A stretch of DNA of 64,000 bases from Silene conica (Eukaryota; Streptophyta; Magnoliopsida; Caryophyllales; Caryophyllaceae), in contig CM055319.2 of NCBI GenBank assembly GCA_029255685.2, forward strand, positions 35,598,530 through 35,662,529. The letters run 5' to 3'. Every line of letters starts with the position of its first letter. Within the stretch, counting starts at the first letter, position 1. The position numbers and the translations under genes are program-made. Below are positions 23,696-33,781 of this stretch, piece after piece. Under the pieces are notes generated by a model. The model saw only the letters and a list, made by a program, of their open reading frames with translations, ran no database searches and was not told where the DNA came from.

Positions 23696-25161
23696 CCCGC
23701 ACTTGTATAATTTTATTAGGACGCATTCCAATACATTTTTACGCAATTTTCTAGGGTTTTCTACTGTTTTATTCCTTCATACTTAGTCACAAAAACTCTC
23801 TAAAAATACTGAATCCTTCATAGATTTTAGTTTAATCTTTTAATCTAGTTAATCCTTCTTTAGTAATCTCCTTAGTTTTGTTCTTGGGAATTGTTAGAAG
23901 ATTTTGGGTTGTAATTTGAAGGGTTTGAAAGAATTCTTCATTTTGTTATCCAAGTTCAATACTTTTCCATAGTTGTTGGTATAATTTTTCCTCTCTTTAC
24001 TTAGTTATTTCATTTTGTTCAAATTTCCTTGCTTATTTGTTTACTTTCATTATAATCCAACATGTTTATCATTTCCTCATCAATTGTTTCCATGTTTACT
24101 TTAACCATGTGTGAGTAGTTCCCATACTAGGGTTAGGGGTGTGCTTTGGTTTGTTGGTAGCTATGAATCTTGTTTAGGGTTAGGGTTTGGTTCTCTTCTT
24201 TACTAGGTTTTCATTTGTGCATGCTATATGTTTGATGAAATGTCTCAACACTACAAGAAAATGACACTTGCGCCACGATTTATGTCACGGGAATTCATAA
24301 TTCGTGACCTAAATTTGCTTAGTCACGGGAAAAAAAGTCCCCTTCCTTCAAAATTAATTGGTAAAAAAATTTATGTCACGGGAAAATATATACGTGACAA
24401 ATAATTGTTTTTAGTCACGAATTAAGCCATGATCGTGGCTAACAAATGCGTTTAGTCACGCATCAAGTCACGAACGTGGCTAATAATTATTTTTAGCCAC
24501 AATGTCGTGGCTAATTATGATTTATTGTCACATGTAAGTTAACCGTGACTAATTAGTGTGATTAGCCACACTGAATTCTTAACGTGGCTAATTATGATTT
24601 ATTGTCACAGCTAAATTCTCCGTGACTATATTGCTCTTAGCCACACACTGAATTCTTACCGTGGCTAATTGTGATTTATTGTCACAAGTAAATTACCCGT
24701 GACTAATTATTGCTCTTAGCTACGCACTGGATTTTTACCGTGACTAATATTTTTGATATGATAACAAATAATAGTACAAAATTATTAGTGCAACATGGTG
24801 TGTATTGTGACATCAAGATGATTGCGCCGTATTATTGCGAGATGTGAACAATATTCGTACTTAATGTTCTTCACTATTGACGTAAATGATCTTATTATGA
24901 TTATTGTTGTTATTGGATTTAGTCTGTCACAAGTGAGAATTTGTACAATTTATTATGATTATTCTTATTAACACTACTGACTTGAAAATGAATATGATTA
25001 TATGAATAAATGATTGTTGTTTAACAATTTATTTGCTTTATTTTCGTTGAATGCTGCTTTACTTTAAGTATATGTTTAATTATGTAAGACAATTTTGTAA
25101 TTTCAAAGCTACTTACCCAGTTACTCAATTTATTAAATTGCGCAACAAGTCCGACAAAAAA

Positions 25162-25400
25162 CACTACAACAAATTGACACTTGCGCCACGATTTATGCCA
25201 CGGGAATTTATAATTCGTGGCTAAATTTTGTTTAACCACGGGAAAATTTTTATTCACTATTTTAGAAAAAATTTATGCCACGGTAAAATTTTTCCCGTGG
25301 CAAAAAGTCAATTGCGCCACAATTTAGGTTACAGTCGTGGCTAATAATCATTTTTGCCACGAATAATGTCACACCCATGGCAAATATATATTTATAATTC
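25162..25400 (+). repeat. internal second CACTA left terminus with subterminal repeats
   Basis: Repeats the outer left end nearly base for base over the first 35 bp (GACACTTGCGCCACGATTTA), then GCCACGGG/CGTGGC repeats. No matching separate right end with its own target duplication was found. This suggests a nested insertion whose right end replaced the outer one, or an internal terminal duplication. Confidence 0.7.
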
Positions 25401-26482
25401 TTTTTTTGTTAAATTTATAATATTGAATAACATTATTTAGAGACCGCATCACATTTAAAGAGAAACTATGTCCAATTAAATAATTAACTTATTAACACCT
25501 ATCATTGAGAAGTCTGAAACTAATATATTGTTAAATAAGCTTTTCATTAGAAAATTTACAACTTTATTTGTAAAATATTTCTACAAGAACTTGAATTCGA
25601 GATGTTAAATTGGAAAAAAATTGGGGACGTTTTTAAGGAGAAAAAAAAAAAAAAGACAATTAGATTTAAAATAGGATTAAATAAAAAAAAGTAGTCTAAA
25701 AATTTAAATTCAAAATGATTTCCAACAAATCATTGAATAAAATGGAAAAAAAACATATTCATAAAATTCCCATATAAAAAAATCAATATAGAAAAACATT
25801 TTAATTATTGAAAATGAGCGTATCACACCGAAAAGTAAAATGGAAATTTAAATAATAAATTTACATGTGTAAATAATGTGAAATTTTGTTGACAAAAAGA
25901 AATATCAAGAATAATGAAAAGAAATCAATTTAGAGAAAACAAAAATTTATACGATATTTTCTGTGTTTTTTGGCAAAAACTGATTATTTTCGAGTTAATA
26001 ATGTCTTGGTCATTTAATTTAGTAATAAAACTCGGTCATTGATACCCATATGTAATCATTATTCAAAAGTGATCATTATTTAGTAAAAAGTGATTAAACT
26101 TTTTTTTCGTTACAAATACGACGATCTTAGAAATAGTATTTGTGTGGAAAATATATGAAAAAATGGATAAAAGAAAAATAAAATAAAAATGCCGACAAAT
26201 GAAAAAAAATAAAAAAAATGTATTATGGAAAAAAATATAAGGAAAATGTGATTAAATAGTTTGGAGAAAATGGTTTTGTTGACTCGGGCAAAAAATGACC
26301 CGAGCATCATTAGTCAGGAGGTCAACATTGAAAACTCGAGTAATTTTGCAAAAATATGTAAATCATTTAGTATTTTTTCGCAAAAATAATAGTGAAGGTA
26401 ATTTTGAAAAAAAGGAATATAATTTAAAAAGGTTTCAAAGTGTAAACTATATCACCAAGCTTAAGTTTCATTTTCAGTAGCT

Positions 26483-26553
26483 CATCATAAGAACTCCACA
26501 GTTAAGCGTGCTTAGGTGAGAGTAGTCTTGGGAAGAGTGACCTCCTGGGGAGG
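26483..26553 (+). pseudogene. 5S rRNA-derived fragment with internal promoter region
   Basis: Contains AGAACTCCACAGTTAAGCG, then GTGCTTAGGTGAGAGTAGTC and GTGACCTCCTGGGG. These match the middle and 3' half of plant 5S rRNA, including the A-box, intermediate element and C-box of the TFIIIA/pol III promoter, with about ten differences. The 5' third and the last about 15 bases are missing, so it is not a functional 5S gene. It may come from a Cassandra-type TRIM LTR or a 5S-headed SINE. Confidence 0.75.
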
Positions 26554-26651
26554 ATATACGATTCGCAAAAGTGAATGACTTGTGATTGTAAGTAACGAGT
26601 TGAGATAACTAACCAAGCAAGGATTAAAGCTTGACAAAATTTCATATGTAA

Positions 26652-26841
26652 CCAAATGTGTTTGGTAGTGTGGTGGTTGCTCACCTCATCCCTTACCCTG
26701 AGGTCAGGGGTTCGATTCCTACCCATGGGAATGGAGCAACTCTTTGGCAAGCCATTTATCTCTTCGTGAGAGAGCCCGCGGCGAGGGGATTATACGCCGT
26801 TCTTGACACGGTGGACACCTCGGTTTAGACCAAAAAAAAAG
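26652..26841 (+). mobile_element. tRNA-derived SINE
   Basis: About 190 bp with a pol III head: an A-box-like TAGTGTGGTGG near 26666 and a good B-box GGTTCGATTCC at 26709-26719. It has an unrelated body ending TTTAGACC and an A9 tail. Imperfect direct repeats TTTCATATGTAA and TTCCATATGTGA flank it and look like a target duplication. The head resembles a tRNA but lacks acceptor pairing, so it is not a tRNA gene. Confidence 0.8.
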
Positions 26842-27623
26842 ATTCCATATGTGAAAATATTTTCATTATAAGTAAAAAATAATATATTACATTTTGTTTA
26901 TTTATTTTATATTTTTCTGTTTGTCACGGGAATAATTTTGGCCACGAGAATTAATTTTTGGTCACGGGAATTATTAGCCACGTGAGAATCTGTGGCTAAA
27001 AATATAATTTTAGTCACGTTCTTGTTTTTCCCGTGGCAATCTGTTAGCCACAGCCACTTGGGCCACGGAAGGTATTTCCGTGACAAAGAGCTTTAGCCAC
27101 GGGAAATTAGTACTTGCGTCACGAATTTAGTCGTGGCCCAAGTGCTTAATTGTAGTAGTGCAACGACGATTGGACATGATTCTTATTGTTGTTGGTCTTT
27201 GACGATAGTCTAGGGCTTTCATGAGCATGTATGTTTGTTAAGTTAGCCTTGTTTGTAGCGAAAGCTAGGATAGGGTTCGACTTTAGGGGAGTCAAATCGA
27301 TAGACGAGACAAACCTAGGCCTAGTATAGTGGAGACCTTAGACCCTCTTGCATGATTCGTTACCAACCTACCTTAGTACCCCCGACACCCTAGTTCTCTT
27401 TTATCATCGATTCAATCTTAACTAGTTTGCTTTAATTGTTTGCTTTAGTCGTTCTTTAGTCATTAATAAATCACAAACCTATTACCCCGACTCTAGCTAC
27501 AATTAGAACGTAACTATATAACTTCCCCACCATCTTCGTGTTCGACAACCCTATTATACTACTATTTTGTGGGTTTATAAATTTGTTTGATCGTGAGAAC
27601 CGACGACTAAATCTCGCGCATTA

Positions 27624-27994
27624 CCTACTCACCACAAGATGACCTGTTTCATATGACCAAATTAAATAACAATCTCACATGCAAGCTATAAATCAAACTA
27701 AAAATCGAACTAACAATTAAACTAACATGCAAACTACAAGAAGGAAAAGAAACTAATACTTACAAACGGTGGTTGTTAAGTGACTCTACCAAACCAACAA
27801 AGATTGAAAATTAATCGTGAAAGGTTTGGTGGAGTCACTTAACAACCACCGTTTGTAAGTATTAGTTTCTTTTCCTTCTTGTAGTTTGCATGTTAGTTTA
27901 ATTGTTAGTTCGATTTTTAGTTTGATTTATAGCTTGCATGTGAGATTGTTATTTAATTTGGTCATATGAAAGAGGTCATCTTGTGGTGAGTAGG
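27624..27994. repeat. centre of a large inverted duplication (spacer 27 bp)
   Basis: 27624-27795 and 27823-27994 are inverted copies with only two or three mismatches by eye, around a 27 bp unpaired spacer (27796-27822). The inverted homology continues outward through LTR D and LTR E, up to about 1.75 kb per arm once later insertions are removed. The arms match interior sequence of the C/G element family (compare 50460-50640). Confidence 0.9.
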
Positions 27995-28591
27995 TAATGC
28001 GCGAGATTTAGTCGTCGGTTCTCACGATCAAACAAATTTATAAACCCACAAAATAGTAGTATAATAGGGTTGTCGAACACGAAGATGGTGGGGAAGTTAT
28101 ATAGTTACGTTCTAATTGTAACTAGAATCGGGGTAATAGGTTTGTGATTTATTAATGACTAAAGAACGACTAAAGCAAACAATTAAAGCAAACTAGTTAA
28201 GATTGAATCGATGATAAAAGAGAACTAGGGTGTCGGGGGTACTAAGGTATGTTGGTAACGAATCATGCAAGAGGGCCTAAGGTCTCCACTATACTAGGCC
28301 TAGGTTTGTCTCGTCTATCGATTTGACTCACCTAAAGTCAAACCCTATCCTAGCTTTCGCTACAAACAAGGCTAACTTAACAAACATACATGCTCATGAA
28401 AGCCCTAGACTATCGTCAAAGACCAACAACAATAAGAATCATGTCCAACCGTCGTTGAGACATTTCATCAAACATATAGCATGCACAATTGAAAACCTAG
28501 TAAAGAAAGAACCAAACCCTAACCCTAAACAAGATTCATAGCTACCAACAAACCAAAGCACACCCCTAACCCTAGTATGGGAACTACTCAC
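27995..28591 (-). repeat. LTR E, left piece (mirror copy of LTR D)
   Basis: Starts (plus strand) TAATGCGCGAG, sharing the unusual terminal TAA/TTA of LTR D, which supports origin by inverted duplication. Interrupted by element F, whose target duplication CTCAC is at 28587-28591 and 46170-46174. Confidence 0.85.
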
Positions 28592-30130
28592 TGATGCGTG
28601 TCTATTTTATGATGTTTTTCATCTATTTTTACACGCATTTGGTCGCTCATTTACTATGTTTTAGCCTTTATTTCCCAACAATCGTGTACTTTCGTATTTT
28701 TATGCACTTTTGCAGATTTATGCGGAAAAGGGGCGATTTAGCACCAAATTCATGTTCTCGAGTCTTTTTGCATAATTAAGGAACAATGGAAAGTCAACTG
28801 GAATCTTTATTTAAGTACCAAAAGTCAAAACTAGAAGAAAACCGAAGATTTTCTATACGGAAGCGGTCGACCGACCAACCAAACGGGTCGGCCGACCAGG
28901 CCTAAATTCTATAAAGTCCAAATCTTGAAGAAAAGCCCAAGAATTCAATTAATTCCGTAAAGTAGGTCGACCGACCCACCAAAGTGGTCGACCGACCTCA
29001 GCGAAGCCCAGGAACGCTTTTTCGGAAAGTAATTAGAAGTAGGAGTCTTTTAGGAAACTCTAATCTTTGCCCTATATAAACTAATCTTGTGATTAGGGTT
29101 TTGGATTAAATAATTCATATTCATACAGTTTTGATAGATTCAATCATTCAGTTTATATTCAGTTCTTTAGTTTATTTGTAATCTTTCAATAATTCTCAAG
29201 CATTCATCAATAAAGTTTGTTCCTTTCTGCCTTAATCCCAATTCCGGTAATTACTCTTTTAATCTAGCTTTATTATTGTTCTTATTATTACTGTTGCATC
29301 CGGTTTAAGTTAGAATCCCAAGCTTTATCACTTCTTCCATGCTTAGATTATTATTCACCATGTTTTCCATGTTTATTCCCGTTTTCATTATTGTTTTAGT
29401 AATTATGAGTAGCTAACTTTCACATGTTAAGATGTAAGGGATGAATATGCGTAGGTAGTATAGGTTCCGAGACGACCTGTAGCAGGGCCGTGGTCGGCCG
29501 ACTCACATAATGGGTCGGTCGACCAAGGCTGTGGTCGGCCGACTGGGCTAGCCGGTCGGTCGCCCCACTCGCGTTTGTTTTCTGTTCGTTTTAATTCGTA
29601 AATTATAATACCCTACAATGAGACTGAAAGGAGACTTGTAGGATGTTAGTAATGACCTACCCAAGATTGAGAGATACGGGAAGGGCATTGGTTTACACCT
29701 TAAGACGGCTAGGTTACTTAAGACTGAAAGGTATGTGACCTAGGATTTAGGAATCACCCTTATTGTTGACACCCAATAATTGTGAGACCTAGGAACTAAT
29801 AGCATAGGCCGAAAGGAGCTATTAGGTATCATAGACCGAAAAGGATATGTTACACCCCTTACGCGACTGCAATACATGTTGACTATGGATTTATATTATC
29901 TTAGCCATTTATTACCCAAACATCCTAGCATCCCTTTTATTATATTTTCTTCTCATCTTTTATTTCTTGTTTTATTTCAATCTTTGCTTAGACTTAGTAA
30001 TCAACAATCCAAAACCCCCAAATTTGTTAACATTCCCCACCTCTCTGTGGTTCGACCCTGACTTTCACTATCTATTGTTAAAGTTAGGAATTATAAATTT
30101 TATCTTTGATACCCTCAACGACGGCCATCA
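28592..30130 (+). repeat. 5' LTR of element F
   Basis: TGATGCGTGT...ACGGCCATCA, 1,539 bp. Two type 2 palindrome pairs lie upstream of the TATA box (28865/28886, 28965/28986), with TATATAAA at 29073-29080. Two more pairs lie downstream at 29492/29513 and 29533/29554. Confidence 0.88.
28865..28997 (+). promoter_or_regulatory. two paired GGTCGACCGACC modules upstream of the F promoter
   Basis: 12 bp near-palindromes start at 28865 and 28886, and at 28965 and 28986, with a 21 bp step in both pairs and 9 bp variable spacers. The TATA box follows 75 bp later at 29073. The diverged 3' LTR has the same arrangement (44069/44090, 44170/44191, TATA 44279). Binding function is inference. Confidence 0.7.
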
Positions 30131-30135
30131 AATTT

Positions 30136-30153
30136 TGGCGCCGTTGCCGGGGA
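30136..30153 (+). promoter_or_regulatory. tRNA-Asp primer-binding site, element F
   Basis: TGGCGCCGTTGCCGGGGA, 5 bp after the LTR, identical to the sites of elements A and G. Confidence 0.92.
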
Positions 30154-30252
30154 GGTGACGCCAGTGTTTATTGTTTTTGTTTTTGTTTCTCTTTGTTTAA
30201 GGAACTTTTTGTTCCTTAAACCTTCTCACCATTTTCTTGTAGTTTCCATCTT

Positions 30253-31761
30253 ATGCGCAGGTCAGTTCAAGGAGAACTCCTACCACTTGACCACGAGCTT
30301 GAGAGGACTCTTAGAGAAAGGAGAAAGCAACTTCTAGCAAATCAGGAAGGAGGATCACCATCTTCCTTATTTCAAGAAGACTTATTTGAACAACCATCTT
30401 TACCATCTTCACCAAAAACACCACCTTCACAACCAAATTCACCCAACAATCCACTTTCACCAAGAACACCACCTTTTACCTACTTTCCAGTTTTTCCTAA
30501 AGAAGAAGAAAACATGACAGAGGAAGCTACTATTGCCAGTCACTCCATGCCTCAGGCAAAGGACCTATACAAAGGGTTCACTTTACCTGCAGGTACTAGG
30601 AAGCCATTCGAGGCCAAGCCTGCCTATATTACTATGGTTGAAAGAAACCAATTTGGAGGCTCGGCCAATGAGGATGCTGCAAAGCATATTGAAATCTTCA
30701 CAGATTACATATGCTCTATTGCACCCCCAGAAGAAGTGACGCAGGACCAGATTAAACAGACCATGTTTATCTTCTCTCTTAGGGACGCTGCGAGAGAGTG
30801 GTACAGAGACTTGGACCGCACTGCTGCGGGAGTCACAGATTGGAACACCCTAGCCTTAGCATTCTACAGGAAATACTATTCTGCATCAAAAACTAATGCT
30901 TTAAGGGCGCAGATTACAAATTTCAAGCAAGGCCCCAATGAGGACTTTAGTGAGGCGTGGGACAGGTTCAAGAGACTTGTTCGATCCATACCACATCACG
31001 GATTCGAACAATGGTTTCTTTGTAACCAGTTCTACAATGGCCTCTATGATGACAACAGGGCTTATCTAGATGCTGCAGCTAATGGAAGATTCCAAGATAA
31101 TTCAGGAGAGACTAAGGGTCTCAAATTGATAGAAGATGTTACTGTACACCGTGCTGAGCATGGAACTTCCAGAGGAAATCAAAGAAACTCCGAATACAAC
31201 CTAGCAGCTATTGAGGCCTTGACGGCCAAGTTGGAAAAATTAGAGGCTGGAGGGAAATTCGATCTAGGAAGTGGAAGCAAGGGAGGAATTTATCAAGTAA
31301 ATGCCGTTCAGGACGGACCCTTCGCTTGTGAGAGGTGCGGTGGAGAAGGGCATGTGTCAAAATTTTGTACTTCATCCAATGAAACATGTGCTGCTTTTCA
31401 ACACTATCGTGGGAACAATTTCTATGACCCGAATAATAATAATGTCCATCCCAACCTGAGGTGGACAAGCCAGAATGTTCTAAACCCACAACATATGCAA
31501 CCTCAGCAAAATTCCACATATATCCCCCCACATAAGCAAGGTTTTCAAAAACCACCCTTCAACCCTCAACCACCTTCAAATCCACCACCCAACACCGACA
31601 TTCTTATCCAAAATCTTATCGGGTTGGTTCAGAAGGAATCTCAGGCTAGAGAGGCAGGGATGAAGATGTTAGAGTCTCAGATTGCTCAAATCGCGGGCAA
31701 GAATGATACTAGGGCTCTGGTCAACTTCCGACCAAAACGGACCAGAAAAAAGAGACTCTGA
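30253..31761 (+). CDS. element F Ty3/gypsy Gag polyprotein
   Basis: 502-codon frame from an ATG 100 bp after the primer site; a downstream start at 30513 is possible. The first 90 residues are Pro/Ser-rich and disordered. The capsid core follows (residues about 120-320: FGGSANEDAAKHIEIFTDYI, REWYRDLDRTAAG, FYRKYYSASKTNALRAQI, EDFSEAWDRFKRLVR). A zinc knuckle CERCGGEGHVSKFC is at about residue 358. A Pro/Asn/Gln-rich tail ends at 31761. The tail is frameshifted near the A6 run at about 31745: another frame downstream carries SLRSGA, the motif that normally joins gag to protease in this group. So the protein once continued into protease. Confidence 0.85.
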   Translation: MRRSVQGELLPLDHELERTLRERRKQLLANQEGGSPSSLFQEDLFEQPSLPSSPKTPPSQPNSPNNPLSPRTPPFTYFPVFPKEEENMTEEATIASHSMPQAKDLYKGFTLPAGTRKPFEAKPAYITMVERNQFGGSANEDAAKHIEIFTDYICSIAPPEEVTQDQIKQTMFIFSLRDAAREWYRDLDRTAAGVTDWNTLALAFYRKYYSASKTNALRAQITNFKQGPNEDFSEAWDRFKRLVRSIPHHGFEQWFLCNQFYNGLYDDNRAYLDAAANGRFQDNSGETKGLKLIEDVTVHRAEHGTSRGNQRNSEYNLAAIEALTAKLEKLEAGGKFDLGSGSKGGIYQVNAVQDGPFACERCGGEGHVSKFCTSSNETCAAFQHYRGNNFYDPNNNNVHPNLRWTSQNVLNPQHMQPQQNSTYIPPHKQGFQKPPFNPQPPSNPPPNTDILIQNLIGLVQKESQAREAGMKMLESQIAQIAGKNDTRALVNFRPKRTRKKRL

Positions 31762-31923
31762 ACGTCATATCCCTACGAAGTGGAGCTAAAGTGGGGAGCG
31801 AGAAAGAAAAACAGCCGAGTAGCAGTGAAGACAGTTGACCGACCAAAGATCCAGGTCGACCGACCACAGAGCAGAATCCAAAAAATTCCGCTGGACAGGA
31901 GAGTGGTCAACCGACCGAAGAAG
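31762..31923 (+). pseudogene. element F gag-protease linker, first part, palindromes in frame
   Basis: Continuation of the gag reading frame after the shift: NVISLRSGAKV, then a polar stretch in which GGTCGACCGACC is read as GRPT. Pairs at 31833/31854 and 31905/(40552). The first palindrome has mutated from TCGACC to TTGACC, creating an in-frame TGA, as expected for methyl-CpG decay. Copia I is inserted at 31923 in the 9 bp spacer of the second pair. Confidence 0.7.
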
Positions 31924-32997
31924 TGTGGGGAATAAAGCATGTATTCACCCTAAACTTGCAGGATTATAATGAAAAATACAGTTGTGTTTATAGTCATAAG
32001 ATTAAAAAGGAGAAGAAAAGAAATACAACCTTTAGTCCTTGTGCGAATGGCCTAAGAACAGGAATTAACACAAATTCCCTCCTATAACTTGCACCCAAGA
32101 CTTAGAATGAGACGTGGCCGCGTGCGCTAGAAATCCTCTCCAACTGCCTTGCAATATTGGGAGAGCTATTAAGGTTTTAGATGTGAGATCTGAGGTTTTG
32201 GGAGAAGAATGCTCTCAAAACCCTAATTTTTCTTGAGATGTGATTATCAGTAAAATCAGTAGTCTGACAAAAGGAGAAGTCCTCTCCTCTTGTACTGCTT
32301 TGGTCGACCGAAATTAGGGTTAGGGTGAGAGTGGGCTTCCCACTCTTACCTTATTCTAATGCGTGATTCGATCCGTTTTTGCTAAAATATAATCGCGGGT
32401 TTTATTTATAAATCGTAGCATGTTATCAGATATTAATATAGTCGATATATTAATAATGGTCTGATAAAATACGATATTGTATAATTACCCAAATTAATAT
32501 AACTGTTTATATTAATTCGCGAATACAATATTTAATTAAATATATAACTGTTTATATTTAATTTACGAATTAAACATGTAATCCGTATTAGCTAAAATTA
32601 TTTAATCTGTATTAAATAATAATCTCAACATCTTATTGACTAATTTAATAGTCAATACCTCTGACTAACTGTTTAGTCATATCCGGCAAAATGTGACTGT
32701 ATTTTCATACCTTCACATCTCTCAAACGTGTCCTATAGGTGTGACGTATGGGGACCAGTTGATCACCGCCATCCGTATGACAATAACGTCAAACTTATCT
32801 AGCAAGCCAACCGTTATTGATAAACGTGGATCAACTGGTAATAATACAAAAGTATGCCCTTGTGATCCTTAAAGAGATTTAATAAGTCATTGTACTTAAT
32901 TGTCAAGGACACCAGCCCCAACAATCTCCCACTTGTCCGTACAAGGGTATGTGCAATGACGTTATCACACTACATGTGGAGGACACAAGCTCCAACA
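31924..32997 (-). repeat. 3' LTR of copia I
   Basis: On the minus strand TGTTGGAGCT...TTCCCCACA. Contains a single GGTCGACCGA half at about 32302, a TATA-like TTTATAAATAAAA near 32405, and telomere-like TTAGGGTTAGGG near 32315, all repeated in the other LTR. Confidence 0.95.
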
Positions 32998-33781
32998 AAC
33001 TCCCACTTGTCCGTACAAGTGTAGGTGCGATAACCGAATCTCATATCCTTTTAAAATTTCTCCCACTCAATGTAAGACAATTTGCAAATCCGCATTCGCA
33101 AAGGTCGTATCTCACAAGCGATCTGTATCAAGAGTGGTTTCCCCGACTAGAGAGTAACTTAACTGATAAAACGAATCTGTATTCGAGCATGGCCATGCAT
33201 TTCAGTTACTACTCCTCGAGTGGCCCTGAGAAATGATAAAATCCTGATAAGGGTTTGGATATTTCCCTCAACTCGAATCCTGCCGATATCGCGCAGCATG
33301 AAATAACCCAGAAAAAATCCTCTTGGCCCCTGTTACGGTGACCGTGGGAAAGAAACCAAAGTTACCCAAAATCTGCCTTAATCTCAAGAGACAGTTGAAA
33401 GTCAAAAGACTCGACTCTAAGGAACACTATGGAGGTCCTATCCACGACCCGGCACCCAATGTTATAAAACATTTAGGACTCCATAACGTTGTCACGGGGT
33501 GTCCTACGAGATATCCGTATAACTCGCCTTTGTGATTGGTCAGTCAGCCGCGTGACTTATGGCTCGTTGAACCCACCATCAACCAACGTCACAAAATGAT
33601 TACCTGAGTTATCAGCTCAAGTGGGTAATCAAGGACCAAAACGATGTAATGTTAATCAGTTCACTTTGTGGTGTTCAAAATTGGCGTACAATTCCACATG
33701 AAAAACAAAACATTATATATCATAACAATAAGGTTGAATAGAGTACACGAGAAAATGAATTATTACATGAATTCATAAAAG
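32998..33781 (-). other. copia I 3' untranslated region and polypurine tract
   Basis: The minus strand beside the LTR reads ACAAGTGGGAGTT, the polypurine tract. The sequence between it and the end of the polyprotein has no open frame of interest. Confidence 0.75.

Larger units (their letters stand above)
24249..27160. mobile_element. non-autonomous CACTA transposon
   Basis: Ends CACTACAAGAAAATG and (inverted) CACTACTACAATTAAG, with 3 bp target duplication CAA (24246-24248, 27161-27163). Both subterminal regions are packed with repeats of TTAGCCACG/GTCACGGG in both orientations (24285-24750, 25180-25390, 26925-27150), the usual binding sites of CACTA transposases. No transposase frame is present. 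A second left terminus, CACTACAACAAATTGAC, starts inside at 25162, so the element is composite. It carries a 5S-like fragment and a SINE. Confidence 0.88.
23123..27623 (+). repeat. solo LTR D (plus strand), interrupted by a CACTA element
   Basis: Runs TGATGAGCTC...CTCGCGCATTA and is flanked by a 5 bp duplication CCTAC (23118-23122, 27624-27628). It is therefore a solo LTR formed by LTR-LTR recombination after insertion. Without the CACTA insertion (24249-27160) it is about 1.59 kb. Type 1 modules occur at 23349-23383, 23436-23474, 23530-23567 and 23625-23663, then a TATA box at 23688-23695. It sits inside the interior of element C. Confidence 0.87.

Noticed and set aside
26483-26553. 5S rRNA gene
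   Set aside because: Lacks the first third and last bases of 5S and has many substitutions; a derived fragment only.
26660-26730. Possible tRNA gene
   Set aside because: A good B-box but no acceptor stem pairing or proper anticodon arm, with an A-tail and flanking duplications; this is a SINE head.
32310-32330. Telomere-like TTAGGGTTAGGG and scattered CCCTAAACCCTAA
   Set aside because: Only two or three units inside LTR and leader sequences, repeated because the LTRs repeat; not an interstitial telomere array.
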